Positions 44,620-57,530 of a stretch of DNA of 64,000 nt are shown one piece after another. Below the pieces are notes generated by a model. That model did not search any database. It saw only the letters and a program-made list of their open reading frames with translations, and was not told where the DNA came from. The stretch covers positions 15,581,479 to 15,645,478 of the forward strand of contig CM049321.1 of NCBI GenBank assembly GCA_026874595.1, read 5' to 3'. The stretch's first letter is position 1; each line of letters opens with the position of its first letter. This DNA comes from Sipunculus nudus. Taxonomy: Eukaryota > Annelida > Sipuncula > Golfingiida > Sipunculidae. A program made the translations under genes and the position numbers.

Positions 44620-47038
44620 AAACCTGGGACAAGCCCAACACCATAACGTAAGGCTATATGATAATCTCTTTATTTTAAGACTTTCAGCCCTTTCAGAAAT
44701 TCCAAAGTTATTATCCATTAAACATCTTGTACGCAAAACATCAAACAGACCGATAGGCGACAGACTTCAAATTTCTTTTGCTGGACGTCTTCCAATGTTA
44801 TATGGCAAACGCCACTAACAAGCAAATAGGAAAACACTTATTGATAGAATTTCAGGTAAGAAATAAAACCTTGATTAAAATGATTAAACCCAAACCTTTG
44901 ATTGGATTCATAATAAGCAGAGGAATTTATTCCATAGGGCAGACAAAATTTGCTGCTGTTGATTTAAGGTTTGACTTTTATTTCCAGATATGCGACAATT
45001 TTTGCTTTATGGTGACTCTAAAAGCCAATAAATAAAACCCTTTTAATTAAAACCTGCAACATCTGATTAATAACACACGCCACACATGTTAGGCTTAGTT
45101 CAAATGGTAATCGCGTGTATAGCGACAACAAGGAACTTCGAGAATCAGTATAATTTATGTACCTCCCATAGGGGCTGATACTTATTTTTCCAGCGCCCGT
45201 TGATGGCACCTTTCGGGCTTTCAATACAAAGTAAATTTACTAACTTTTTACACGCTGTCCTTTAAAATTACAAGACAGGTGTTAATTAGAATTCAGCTCG
45301 GTTTCTGCTTCGGGGGCGAGGTACAAGCGGGTGTCATCCGTGCAATTAGCGACGCCGGTGAAAACTGGCTCTTTGTCCGATTGTATTTATAATAAATGAA
45401 GAAAGGGGATAAAACTATCAACTCCGTCTTATCAGAGAGATGACGCCTGCAGCATACAAAGTTAACTTCCACTGGGTTTGTAACTTGTAAATAGGACGGC
45501 CTGCATTAATTATGCTTCTTGCGCTTATATGCTTCCTACGCTGGTTTGCTTCTAACTCCAGTTTTTGCAGCCCGGTTGACTTGTACTATAACAAACAATC
45601 CACCGACGGCACTTGCCAAAAGTGAGGATATTTTCACCGCTGTTCTCTCTTTAAAGCCAGAGCGTGTATAGAAAGAACAGCTATATCTACTATTAATCAA
45701 GAAAATAAATACAGAAAAACGTCACTTTTTGTCTTCCCTCTTGGAAAAAGACAGTTCGACAAATAGATTAAAATGAATAAGTATCAGAAATATCAGAGGA
45801 AGAATTGGTAAAATCTTGGGATCTGGATATTATCCCTTTGGAGTTAAAATGCTGGAAGCAAGCACGTTGCATTCCCTCAAGTGTATAAGAACAACGTATG
45901 GATTGTATATTTTATTTCTCTGTTGGTCACTTTAAGAAAGCACTATGGAATTAAATACTGTAGATGTTTCTTGCCATCAATAACTGTCCAAGTTATTCTA
46001 GATTAAACAAAAAAAGCAGTATTTATAAAAAAAATGGTTATTACACGCCATAACTTTTAATATTCCTAGATTTTGGGTCACATGAAAAATTACGCCACAC
46101 CTAATGCTGCTTTAGTTAGCTCTTGGTAATGTGATAAATACAGGTTGACAGGTTAAATATATCGTGGGGTAACAGTGGTATTTATCTCTAGCGAACTGGG
46201 GTTATTGGAGTAATCCCGTTTGTTCGACCTATCATTGTCGGTCACAATTATCAGTCGCCTCTAAAGTTGATCATCTTCCCCCCAAGTCAGACTGTCTGTT
46301 TATAGGAATATTAAAAGCCCCATGTGAATCCAAAATATATATATTTTTTTAATTTCCCAACCTTATTTACCTGTCAGGTTACCTAGTCGGGCATTTAAAG
46401 TGACAGTGTATCTTTTGAGGTGATAGCATTAATCAATTTATAAAACATTTCGGTTCCAAGCGTTATCGATATGTCACATAGAAGAATCAAAGTTCTAATT
46501 TGCTAATGGTTTCCTGAGTAAAGTATTTGATTAACTTGAAAGAGAAGTGTGCTTTGTACCTCCAGCTATTTGGATATTACCTGCAGAGGATGCCAGGAGC
46601 ACAAAAAAGGTTACCCATGTAAGATGCAAGCTACAAAAAGGAGTTAAAATATCCTCCAATTTTAAAAGTAGCAGGAACGACTCCCTCAGTATTTAATCTC
46701 CAGCACACAAAGACGGAAAAGGTTTCCTTACACTTAAGGTTTTTAAAATGAATCCCTCGGGATAAACTGTTTTTCAGGTGTGCTAGGAGAAACAGTTTAC
46801 AAAGCTGACAAGATTTGATAACAGCTATTAGATATGCCGATGTTTGGTCTCCTTTCATATATACTCATCGTATTGGAACAATTTTTAGCTATTTTTTTTA
46901 ATTGTGGCAGTATAGTTCTGTCAACAATACAGCACTCTACATGTTAAGTGAAACTATGATTTTACTTAAACAAGATATGCAGGAACTGAACTAAAGCTGG
47001 ATAATTTATAATAACCTTGTGACTGCCGCATGTCTATT

Positions 47039-47041
<3 letters not shown>
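44620..47041. other. No supported gene
   Basis: AT-rich sequence with frames up to 85 codons (44778-45035). Nothing recognised. Confidence 0.5.

Positions 47042-47110
<69 letters not shown>
47042..47110. repeat. (TA)n(TG)n compound microsatellite
   Basis: About 38 bp of TA followed directly by about 30 bp of TG, an alternating purine-pyrimidine tract with Z-DNA potential. Confidence 0.95.
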
Positions 47111-47114
<4 letters not shown>

Positions 47115-49429
47115 AATATATCATTCCCTGTGTCATCATAATATTCATTATCCTACTCATACGTCTAATTATTGAAATATTTGTATTGCAACTGGGATGT
47201 ATATTTGTTTTACTGACTATCGAGCGCCAACATCCGAGCCATGGAGAGTGCGTCGTATTGGTTATTACAGCTAGTTGTACAATCCATGTATAATAAACAA
47301 AGTATAAATTTATATTTGCTTTACTCTATGATTGAACATTTCTTGTTATTTTTTTTTTTGTAGAGGCCAATTTCCTTGATCTCTACCTCCAGACAACATT
47401 TTATAGTTGATACTGTAGTTATTACGTCATGCCAAAAACAAGACAAAGGACAGAGACGGCCTATTGAATCTTAACTACACACATCAGCCACAGGTTTAGT
47501 TCAAAGGTTTAGCCAAAGGTTAAGCACTGCCTGCATCACCTTTATTTCCGCACATTAACAACCAAAACTCTGGCTTAACAGGTACACTGTTTCACGCCGC
47601 CAGGCAAGTAAAGTTACTATTCTTTGGAAGCCAATACTAAACGAACAAAATAGGGAAGTCTGGCTTTACTCGTCTCGAATTCTCAACATCAAAAGCGTGG
47701 CTCCAGGCACAAGTTATTTGGTTGGGTAACAACACAGGTTGAGTGAGGCAATTGCAATCCTGAGAAGAACCCGTTAATAAAGTGACTAACATCTGTATAA
47801 GAGGAGTTTTGTACTGAGTATAATGTTTGTCTTCACTGACAACAGCTAAATCAAGAGTGACGTAACACCATTCAAATAAATAATAGTTATAAGAAAGCAT
47901 TCAGAGACCGCATACCTCCGCCAGCATATGGCCTGGGTAGTTGAGTGGTAATAAGCTCGCTGGGTTAATTCCCCTCGTGGCAATGAGAATGGGTTGTATT
48001 GGGCCCGTCCAATGTCGGTGGTTTACCTCGTGTCGTATTTTTTCCTTTACTTCAAGAGTCTTCTGAACGGGAGAGCTTAGCCCTTCCAACCATTAAAATC
48101 GCTTGGTATTAGATAAAACAAATGTTTGCACTATCCGTGTAAAATAAATGAATTTTATACATTACAGATCACAAATTCGGGATATGACCATTCCCCTGGC
48201 AACGTCCCCAGGACTGTATTACGCTAACGCATGAATGCATGAGCCAAAGCCGAGAGTTCACCGACTCAATGGTTACATCAATGTTCACCTCTGGGCACCA
48301 GGACAAAGGAAGAAGCAATTATGCCACATCTATGCATCTACCAGGGGAAGCTTTTAAGTTATTCGCAAATTTCCATTTCAAAGGTCCCTGCTGTAAGTGA
48401 ATCATTGCCAGATAAGTGCAATGGTACAAAATACTTTGAAAAAAAAAATTTGATCGAGATCCCGAAAAATACCCCACTTGAAAGGATGTTTCCAATGGTG
48501 TTTTCCTAAACCTTCACAAATTTCACCAAAATAAATTGATGTTATTTCATATTTCACTCAAACCTTTCTGACTAACAGGCAAACAAAGCAACCGATGACA
48601 ATGACTCCTGGCAAAATAATTAACAGCAACAGCTTCTTTGATAGATTCTCCTCATCAGCACCGTGTTGTTTCATTACTGTTATTATAACAGTCAACCATA
48701 CAGGGTTCTTCGTTCTCACTAGTGGTATACCAAATATTTTCGACCTGTAACATCCGGGTTTTAGTGTTCACACAAAATGGGATTCCCTATGAGCGGTTTC
48801 GAGAAAATGATAGAATAAAGAAAACTGTCAGGGTTTGATAATGGCGCGTGGATGTGACGCGAAAGCTCTCCGATAACAGGGTTTGTTTGCAAGGAGGCGT
48901 GTATCGAGAACGTTTAGATCGGAATAACGATTTTTTTGTAACAAACCGTAAATCTCAAATTACAGCCGGCCTACTTACCTAGGATGAATGACTCTTCATG
49001 TAAAATATCATGGTAAAGAGACCGTCTTTTTAATTTTTTTTATGTAACATTGAATACCTCTTTGTTATAAAATACTAAGTCGGAGGCGCCTGCATGCAAA
49101 ACTAAGTTAAACTGTTACTAACGCAGGTGTCGAAACACAATATGTGGAAGAGTATATATTTATTCATTTAATTTGACCGTCTGTAGAAGTATTTTTAAAA
49201 TCTGGAATAACACCAGATGGTTATCATATCCGAAGAAAGTGCCTCATGTAAAGCATTTTTTTCGGGAACATGTTCTCAAATAAGGTTCTACAATAGTACA
49301 AGTGTTGATAAAGGAATCTTTATTAAAGGTGGAGATAAAATTCCTATTATAAACATTATTATAACACCTTTACGACGGATATATAAGCTTGTTTATGTAA
49401 AAGCTGTTAGTAATCACAGTAATGTTAAC
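47111..49429. other. No supported gene; scattered repeat motifs
   Basis: At about 47235-47255 the words ATCCGAGCCATGGAGAGTGC match 51550-51569, part of another dispersed repeat. At 47909-47925 CCGCATACCTCCGCCAGC is the R3-family end motif in reverse. Only short chance frames are present. Confidence 0.4.
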
Positions 49430-49720
49430 AAACGAAAAAAATATAACCCAAGGGGTTACTGCATATGTGATGAAGTTGAAAGGTCACTTGTTGCAAAAAG
49501 CCCTTTGCAAAATTCTAATTAGTCTTACTTGCCCTAAGCTGTTATTATTGAATGTGTTTGGATTATTTGGCAGCCCCGCATGTTATAAACACTTTATTGT
49601 AAATAAAAGGAACAGCCTGTGTGCGGTTGAATCTGCATTTTCTTGCCTTTTTTTATAAAAAAAAAAAAGTTCAAGGTAGTATCTTTAGTTAAGAGACGTC
49701 ATATATAAGAATTGGTCCCT
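49430..49720 (+). repeat. Interspersed repeat R1, copy 2
   Basis: Diverged copy of 1-290 in the same orientation, with the shared GCATATGTG, GAAGTTGAAAG and TGTGTTTGGATTA blocks, a TAAATAAAAGGA-type block, GAATCTGCATTTTCT and poly-A-GTTCAAG. The overlapping 101- and 78-codon frames around it are not supported as genes. Confidence 0.5.
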
Positions 49721-50624
49721 TTAACAAACGTACCCGCAATACAGATAAAACTGTGTTTTTTTTGTTATGACGTATTTAATTCGAACATGTCAACTGTGTT
49801 TCAACTGTTTTTCTCCTGAAAGTTCTATGTAAGGTGACTTGTAAATCAAAGCGAATACATAGCTGCATATTGAAAAAATATATTAACACTGATACTGTCA
49901 AGGTGGATCGAGTCTCGTGCAAATAGCCAATGGGAGAAATACAACAAGAGGAAGGAGGCACAAATGTACTTTTTACTTCCGAAGGCAGTGACCTCGCTTC
50001 TTAAAAAAAAGTCACTTTTTTATTAGTTTTATTGGTTCCTCGAGCGTGAACTCCTCGCATTGAAAAGTTATATTAAAGGTCAAAGGTCAGGCTGTAATCT
50101 AATATAGCAGCGACCTTGGTGTCATTAATCTTGCGGTCTGCTTTACTCGCTGTCCGATGTTTACACGTCGGGGATTTCTAGTCACCTGGTAAAGCGAACG
50201 TTTGGTGCTCTAAAGGTTGTCCTTTTCAAGTAGTCAATTTATAAACAGCCCGTGGAGCTGTGACAGACTTCGCCGCGCAACCTTGTTGGGCGGCGGAGAA
50301 AGCTTCCAGTTCAGTTCAGTCCGTTAATGTTTATTTTCTTGGACTTGCGAGAAGTGTTAAGTGAATTTTTGTTTGTTTCATCCTCGAAAGAAAAACATAT
50401 GACTCTGTGAATCACACAAGTGGCAGGAAATCAAGCTTATGCGGCACAGTGTAGATAAAAAAATATGGTGAGATATTATTGTTATTGTTGATATTGTAGC
50501 ACGTTAGTATAAATGTTTACATTTTAATATAAGTTTGATATTCACGGTTATCATAAGGTAAACCCTATAATAGTTAAATTTGTCCGGTAAGTGCGCTTCA
50601 TATGTTCATTCATATATTCCCTAT
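49721..50624. other. No supported gene
   Basis: AT-rich sequence. Nothing recognised. Confidence 0.5.
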
Positions 50625-50870
50625 CACGTGTCTGCATTCACTTATTCGGCCCTTAGTTCTGTGTTCAATCGGCATATGTGACTGCACGTTTTTGAATATT
50701 CCTCGAAGTCCTAACGGGGCCCCAATCATACGCTGGATCAATACCGAAATCTAATCGATTTTTCATTAGACCATTTCCGAGGTGCCCTAATAATTGATGT
50801 TTGAAAATCACACAAACACACATACAAACAGGAGCGAACGCATACCTTCCCTGGCGGAGACAACCATGCA
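50625..50870 (-). repeat. Interspersed GT-rich repeat R3, copy 2
   Basis: Same family and orientation as 7110-7400. It has CATTCACTTATTCGGCCC, GGATCAATACCGAAATCTAA, a CACACAAACACACATACAAA block and GCATACCTTCCCTGGCGGAG. The best-matched copies are the reverse-oriented ones at 54058-54330 and 54440-54660. Confidence 0.6.
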
Positions 50871-50934
50871 TTTTCAATGTTCGGTATGTTATTGACACCG
50901 ACATGCTACTAATGCAGGCGCCTCAGGTGCAATA

Positions 50935-51270
50935 TTTTGGATTATTTGTTTCACACGAATTACGTGCCAGGTAAGACATTATTATTCACTCGGTAGTTGG
51001 AGGAATGGCTCATGCAACCTATAGCCTAAACTTTTTATACTGTCTCCTTTGTATAAAAAAAATATCCCGGAAAACATGCCGGCATAGGTACTGGTAGTAT
51101 TTACAGACTACATGTGTTTTGTTTGACAGAGCTCTGTCACATTATGCAAAACTTTGTTTTTGTCAGATGATTGACACTTTACAATGTTTAAGGTCACCTG
51201 ATTGGTTGCTCTTTAGTCCAATGCTTATGATTATTCACTGAATTAATATGCGATTAAGGTCTAACAGACT
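50935..51270 (+). repeat. Interspersed repeat R5, copy 1
   Basis: Aligns along its length with 58361-58700, same orientation. Shared blocks include GCCAGGTAAGACATT, TTCACTCGGT, GGAGGAATGGCTC, CTTTTTATACTG, AATATCCCGGAAAA and ATGATTATTCA. No ends recognised. Confidence 0.7.
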
Positions 51271-51615
51271 TCCCTCATAACACTCGGGTACAGAGGTTGG
51301 AATATCCGGCACATTGCCGGTATTAAGCTTTATTTCTGCCTACGTTTCTATTTTAAGATCTAAAACGGAAGGCGCGCACCAACTTTCTACAAATCCACCA
51401 AGGCTTATATTGGCTGCCTCCACAACTATACTCCAATAAATTGCTGGCATAGTACGTTGTGCCAGACAATCATACAAAGATAACACAAACCTTTAATTCG
51501 CGAACATAACATTTTCACATAACATTAGACAACACCGATCGTCTATATCCGAGCCATGGAGAGTGCCTTGATTATTCTTACAAACCATGTAAAATGAATA
51601 AAGTTTAATGTCTTA

Positions 51616-52358
51616 TGTTACAGGTATCAGTTTTATTATGCGCGGGATAACTTGGCTAGGCATTCTGATTTGTGTTAAGCACAGACCCTGTGCGCTGCTG
51701 TGGGAGTCGCACTTTCTGGACTCTCGCGGAGTGTGGACACAGTACTCGGTGTAGTCTAGAAATTTCGGGTCTGTTCAGGCGCTGTGGGCGCACGTGTATT
51801 GTTGTGTGGAGACACTGCGTTCTTTGTGTTCTAGATGGTTCGGGTCTGTTCATCCGCTTTGGGCGCGTGTGTATTGTTGTGTTCTTTGGAATGTTCGTGA
51901 ATATGGAAGTTTCTGGGCTTCTATAAAGCTAAAAATAGGGGCTGTGTATAGAGCCGGGAGAGAAAAATACCAGCGGACACGGAAGAGTGTGACTCTCTAG
52001 TCAATGTCTCTGAGAAGAGAATACATGAACTGTTCATCTGGATTATTTGTGTTAAAGGACTCTTGTTGAGCTGTGACAGTGGTGGTATCCAGAAATCAAA
52101 CCCTAGGATCTGGATACTCTGGTAATGTACATTTTTTTATTGTTACACTGTGTAATCGTATTGTTTTAGTGTATTGTAATATTAGGATTGTTCTAAGAAT
52201 AAGTTATAATTATTTGTTAATAAAAAACCACTGACTTCTTTTTCATTCCCCTAGACATTTCACGCTGCCTAGTTTTGCGGAATCTGATTTTTTTTATCCC
52301 CGTAACAAAATTATGCTCGTCACGATTACGTGATCTGTTATTAATAGGTTCCGTAACA
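51616..52358 (+). mobile_element. Solo LTR, copy 1 (TGTTAC...GTAACA family)
   Basis: 743 bp with inverted termini TGTTAC and GTAACA, flanked by a perfect 4-bp target duplication CTTA (51612-51615 and 52359-52362). It contains a TATA-like TATAAAG (51922-51928) and an AATAAA (52219-52224) in the expected order. The 3' ~140 bp (CCACTGACTTCTTT through CCGTAACA) is well matched to the second copy at 56755-57526, while the U3-like half is diverged. Its own target duplication makes it a solo LTR left by recombination. The 84- and 68-codon frames in it are LTR sequence. Confidence 0.8.
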
Positions 52359-52362
52359 CTTA

Positions 52363-53620
52363 CTATCATCTGCGGACCTTTTTGAGATGTCTGCACTCAC
52401 TCAAAAAGGAAAATGAATGACACGGTTATTGGATGTCAAGCGGTATAACTATAATCTAAATCGAAAATAATAATAATTTATAATGGGCAAGTTTAATTGA
52501 AAAGCCCGTTTACACTGTGAAAAAAATAAAGCTCTTGGAAAGATATGGGCGTCCAACTGATTCAATAGAATCTAATCAATATTTCCGTAGATAAAATTAC
52601 ACAACCATGAACTCGTCTTATTGGAGAGCACGTCCACATTATTCCGCTCTGATAAAGTTGTTAATACCCCCGGGCATGAAGTAAATGTATTCTTATTACG
52701 GCTCCTTTGATGTGTATAAGGCTGGTAGTGAATCGATGATAAGACTAAAATTGTCTCTACAAAGATGTGTACAGGAATATGACTTGCGGGATTTATTAGA
52801 TACGAAACTGATCATTTCAGATCACGTATCATAGAGCGTTCGCGTAAATTCAGTAAAAAAAGTAGAACATGGAATATGATGACTTTGATATAAGGGGCGG
52901 TATACGTTAACACACGTTGCTAAATATTAACACTAAATATTAGCGTTCTCTGGAAAAGTGTTCTTCCCTGAAAGGCTATGTTGGAAATCTCTTAACAAAT
53001 GAAACGGTCAAGAAAATAGGTCAAATAAACAATATATAAGAAGTATTTTAGGGAAACTAATGTTAAACAAAAATATAAATTGTTTATTAATAAATTAATG
53101 TCTCCTTTTTTTAAACAAATTGATCAATTGATATTCAAGAGAGGCCATTTATTCATTGATACGTTTCATTTTACGGTTATATCATACGGATATACGGTTA
53201 TTTGGCTAATTAATACATATATTTTAGCTATATTAACGTGCTAACATGAGGTCAATTAACATTTATAAATGGTCCTCTTGACTTATTTTAGATTCCAACA
53301 ATAAAGCTAAAGCTACATACATGTTGTCCAAATGACCTCTGACCTTTATATCGATCCAGAGGCTGCGTCACGACTTTCATATTTGCACTTTTTATGTCTC
53401 GATTTCATCCAGAAACCCTTCTCGATGGTAAGGCATCAACGCATTTGTTTAAGGATGTAAACAGTTAATGCCCAGGGACATTTAAGGGTAACCATGACAA
53501 AGAAAATTTTTTGAAAGACCTCCTGAATTTGTTTAGATATTGAAAAATTACTTTAGTCCTAGATCCTGATTTCAAGGCAAGAGAGGTGATTTCTGACCGG
53601 TTAAACCACACGGTAAACCT
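52363..53620. other. No supported gene
   Basis: AT-rich sequence with no feature recognised. Confidence 0.5.
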
Positions 53621-53630
53621 GTCACACTAC

Positions 53631-54020
53631 CAGCTTCTGTGGCTCTGGGGTAGAGTACAGGATTTAAAGGCCGGGAGATCGTAAGTTCAAATCTCAGCCG
53701 AAACGGTGAGATATTTCACGGTCGGCCCCCACTCAGGCTGAGCGCTCTGCAGGCTCACTGGGAAGGCCGTGCCCAACGGCCGTGTTTTACTCACAATCGA
53801 TTGCGCTTTCCGGGGTATGGGCTATTACACACCTGTCCCGCAGGTGCAGTAGTCACCTGGCCTGGTTAACACTAGGATATAAAATGAGAGGAAGCGCGTG
53901 ATACTGCCATGTCACGGTGTCCGAAACCGAAATGGAAATCTGCAGATGTACATATACTTAGTTAAGTAAGCATTAAAAACATGGAGGCGGTTACCTCCAA
54001 CAAAAAATATATACAAAAAA
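53631..54020 (+). mobile_element. tRNA-derived SINE, copy 2
   Basis: Older copy of the SINE at 38648. A box TGGCTCTGGGG (53640-53650), B box AAGTTCAAATCTC (53683-53695; CpG-type decay), the same body blocks (TTTCACGGTCGGC, CTCTGCAGGCT, GTCCGAAACCG, GATGTACATA) and the same tail GGCGGTTACCTCCAACAAAA. Flanks CTGTCACACTA (53619-53629) and CTGCCATACTA (54021-54031) are a possible degraded target duplication. Confidence 0.8.
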
Positions 54021-54057
54021 CTGCCATACTAGAGCTTGTATGATTAAATCTCTTTAT

Positions 54058-54330
54058 TGTTTATGCCAGGAGGGTATATGTTCATCCCCGTCTGTTAGCA
54101 TGTTTGTGTGTTTGTCTGTTTGTTTGTGTTGGTTCACAACATTTCTCTCGCAATCATCTCATAAAATTTTCTGGGCATATCGGGAATGGGTCAATGATGA
54201 ATCGACTAGATTTTGGTGTGGATCCAGTTAGGGTCCGGATTCAGGAAAGTCATCGAGGAATATTCACAAATGTAGAGTCTCTTGCACATTAATAAACATG
54301 GGAATATGCGAACACGGATTAGTGAGGCTT
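54058..54330 (+). repeat. Interspersed GT-rich repeat R3, copy 3
   Basis: Reverse orientation to copies 1 and 2. It opens with GCCAGGAGGGTATATGTTCA, then a TGTTTGTGTGTTTGTCTG block, GGGAATGGGTCAATGATGAA, TCGACTAGATTTTGGTGTGG and CGAGGAATATTCACAAATG. Overlapping 62-63-codon frames here are not genes. Confidence 0.6.
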
Positions 54331-54439
54331 GCGTTTCTTAGGATGCAGGTTTCTGTTCAGTTACTATATAACAGAGTCCAGATCTCATGGGCAGCGTAGC
54401 ACTTTTCTACCATTACATTTTGATGAATGAATGTAATTT

Positions 54440-54660
54440 CCAGGGCTTCTCAGTCAATTGAAGAATCGATTAGATAACGCGGTGGATCAGGCTAATGCTC
54501 AGGATAAAGGAAAGACTTTCAGGAACATTCACAAATGTGAAGTAACATATGCCGCTTTGAACTTGGGAATATGGACCGAAAAAGTGAATCCAAACACTTG
54601 TTGGAGGAACATATGCACCATTAGCCAATGAATATAGGCGTATAAGTGAATGAAAACACG
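54440..54660 (+). repeat. Interspersed GT-rich repeat R3, copy 4 (partial)
   Basis: Starts within the repeat (GAAGAATCGATTAGATAACG), then GGAACATTCACAAATGTG, ACATATGCCGCTTTGAAC and GGGAATATGGACCG. It lacks the GT-rich opening. It follows copy 3 directly, suggesting a local tandem duplication or nested pair. Confidence 0.5.
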
Positions 54661-56750
54661 GGTTGCATACTAATACCCCAACATTACGGACCACCCATAT
54701 GGCGAAGCCTGCATAATTTCTTGGGACACATATTTCAAGTTACTCATGTTGTCTGCATGAAGACCTCCCGAGATTTAAACAATTTCTATTGATCCGCCAT
54801 CCGAGGAAACCGCATGCAAGGAAGTGCCTGACTTGAAATAAACGAACCACAAGAAATACCAAGGTTAGTCCTTCTTAACGGTCATAGGAATGGTAAAATA
54901 AGGATGTACTTTTTTATCAAAGGGTCCCCTTCTTCAACCTTGTCATTTTTTTTGCTATGCTTGACTTGAGGCAATGGCATTTCCCGATATTGGTGCTGTT
55001 TGTAATTTACTGAGAACATGTTTTCAGTTCTTTGATATACTTCCATTCATGACATCTTCCATACGTTTCATGAGGACATGAGTTAGCGGGGTGGTCATGC
55101 TATGGAATTAACACCTGCGCAAGCTCATCAGCCATTTCCACTGGGTTGTTATAAAGCTGTTACGAATCTCTTATGTATATCCTGCTTATTTTCTATGGGC
55201 CTCATTAAACAGAGATCTCATTTGGGAGGATTTTGTACTGTCAGGACAGGTTGGTGTGACGCAGTTTTGAATTGATTCGGGGAAATGAAGTTAATTGAAA
55301 CGGCCTAATTGAACAATAATTCCAATATTCCTGAAAACGTACTAAGATGCTAGCTTAGGTAAAGCGCTGTTTATCGGAACAGAAAATAGAATTTAAACTG
55401 GCAAAAACTAATCTCGACATCGACTTTTCTAAAACCAATTAGTAATTTGTTTTATCTATGTCACAGCAAAAACAGTTGAGGTAAATGGGAATAAAAAAAC
55501 ACGTAACATTGTAGGTGTTTTGTTTAATTTACTAATGACCAAAAGTGTTACTTCATTTTTTTTAAAAGTGAGAATAGTTTACATCAATAAGTGTCATCTT
55601 TTCCACCAGCACCTTAAGACTTACTGATAATATGCTTAGCATGCCAGTATGGCCGGGAAAATTGGATTATAATAATGTAAATGAACAGTAATTTAATCAA
55701 AATTAGGAGCAGAAGACGACGGAAAATTAGGAGTTGTTCAGAATGGGTCTATTAGTTAATGTTTTCCAGTAATCTGAAGGGAAAAGCCCATCGAATACTT
55801 TAGCAGAAATTCTCTTTAGGGAGAAAGTGGTCCAAGAGAAACCGCAGATATAGGACTTCATACTTTTTTAAAAATCCTTCCTTGGTTTACCTTGCTCAAT
55901 TATTTCTAATAAGGTTGAAAATCAGAGAGAAGGAGTAATTTATTAATTTGGCAGTTGACCTTTCCCTAAACCTGCAAGTTTCATGCTTAATTTGTTGACT
56001 TGATAACACTGCGGACGTTACCCTGTGTAATTTCAGTTGTTGATACTTGGATTGGCAACCGAAAGGAATTCCTTTTTAACAAATATATGAGTACTTATTT
56101 AAGGGTATGATTGACCTTAGCTCCTCGGGACCGCAAAAGCCGATAGCACTAGAATATTTTCAAACGTGTAATATGAATCATTGCTTCTTGTTTTATGTGA
56201 GTAATGTAAACAATTTGTATGCACGTTTATGGGTTATTTTCGGGGCTATTCTATTTTGGCATATTTTCTTCGTTTAAACCCAGATATTGCCACAGGTCAG
56301 TTGAAAGTCCTTGGTCCTCAATGTCTGTTTTTTTTGTATGACATGCATTGAAAAACGGAAGTAAAGTATTTAGCATCAAGTATATAATATCAACTACAGG
56401 TCACAGACATATCCACACTCACGCCTAAAAAAATAATAAGTTTTTATTACATGCTCAACGTCCTTTGTACATGATAATCGGACAAAAAAGTGAGAAAGAT
56501 GTGAAATAATGAAACAGAGGTGAAATAATGTAACAACCTCATGTGAAAACTTATGTAGTTTTACTCGAATTATGAAATGTCCGTTACTTTACTTATGCCT
56601 ATGTATGGGCTATTTTATGCCTTGCTGTATCAAATGTCTCGTGCATTGTCAACATCGTCTTTTTCGTAAAAACAAAATATGCTAGCAGATCTTTTGACTA
56701 TTTTTATTGTAACATGATATTTACAAAGTTGAACGAATATGATAATAGCC
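54661..56750. other. No supported gene
   Basis: AT-rich sequence with no feature recognised. Confidence 0.5.
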
Positions 56751-56754
56751 GTAT

Positions 56755-57526
56755 TGTTACAGGTGTTCTTTTTATTATGTGACACTCCTGTTGTGGCACT
56801 CGTGTCTAGCCGCGTATTACATTCTATGTTTAATCCGTACTGGTTGAACTCTTGTTGTCGTGCTGGCTTTGGGCGAGATCACGTGTACACCACGGTGTGT
56901 AGAGGCACGGCGATGTTTTCTAGAGAATTCCTGAAACGCGTGTTTACTGTTGAGTAAGGTCCTTATAGACTGTTCGAGACGTGGAAAATTCTCGGCTTGG
57001 GGTGTGAAGGTATATAAAGGGGCTGTTTTTAGAGAACCAGAGAGAACTGCAGATCAGATTTCAGCGGACGCAGAAGCGTGTGTCAGGACCTTATCCAATG
57101 CGCCAATTATAGATTTTCAACGACTTTCTCCTGGATTTCATGCATTTGGACTTCAGTTTACTTTCTGGTTTGTTGCAAGAACTTTCCACTGGACTGTCAT
57201 TATCCGAGAGAATACATTTAGGGAACTTATCGTGGTGACGGTGTTTGTATCCAGGTATTGTGAACATAATTTTCTATGTGATTGTATTGACTTGTTGCTG
57301 TACCGCTGTTTTACTGTATAATTGTATTGATTTAGTGTATTGTAATGTAAGGGTTGTTTTAAGAATAAATTATAGTTATTTGTTAACAAAAAGCCACTGA
57401 CTTCTTTATTCATTCCCCTAGACATTTCACGCTGCCTAGAATTACAGAATCTGATTTTTTTTTTCTCCGTTACAGAATTTGTGTTCATCACGCATACGTG
57501 ATCTGTTTATATTAGGTTCCGTAACA
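56755..57526 (+). mobile_element. Solo LTR, copy 2 (TGTTAC...GTAACA family)
   Basis: 772 bp with TGTTAC and GTAACA termini and a perfect 4-bp target duplication GTAT (56751-56754 and 57527-57530). It has a strong TATA motif TATATAAAG (57011-57019) and AATAAA (57364-57369) near the 3' end. It belongs to the same family as 51616-52358, in the same orientation. Because each copy has a different target duplication, the two are independent insertions, not the ends of one element. The 123-codon frame at 56950-57321 is within the LTR and unsupported. Confidence 0.8.
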
Positions 57527-57530
57527 GTAT

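Noticed and set aside
47930-48000. tRNA-like sequence (GTAGTTGAGTGGTAATAAGC)
   Set aside because: An A-box-like stretch is present but no credible B box or cloverleaf follows.
56950-57321. 123-codon frame
   Set aside because: Lies wholly inside a solo LTR between its TATA motif and AATAAA, and is not conserved in the other LTR copy.
51616-57526. The two LTRs as ends of one 5.9-kb element
   Set aside because: Each has its own distinct 4-bp target duplication, they are too diverged, and the sequence between holds a SINE and repeats but no retroelement coding.
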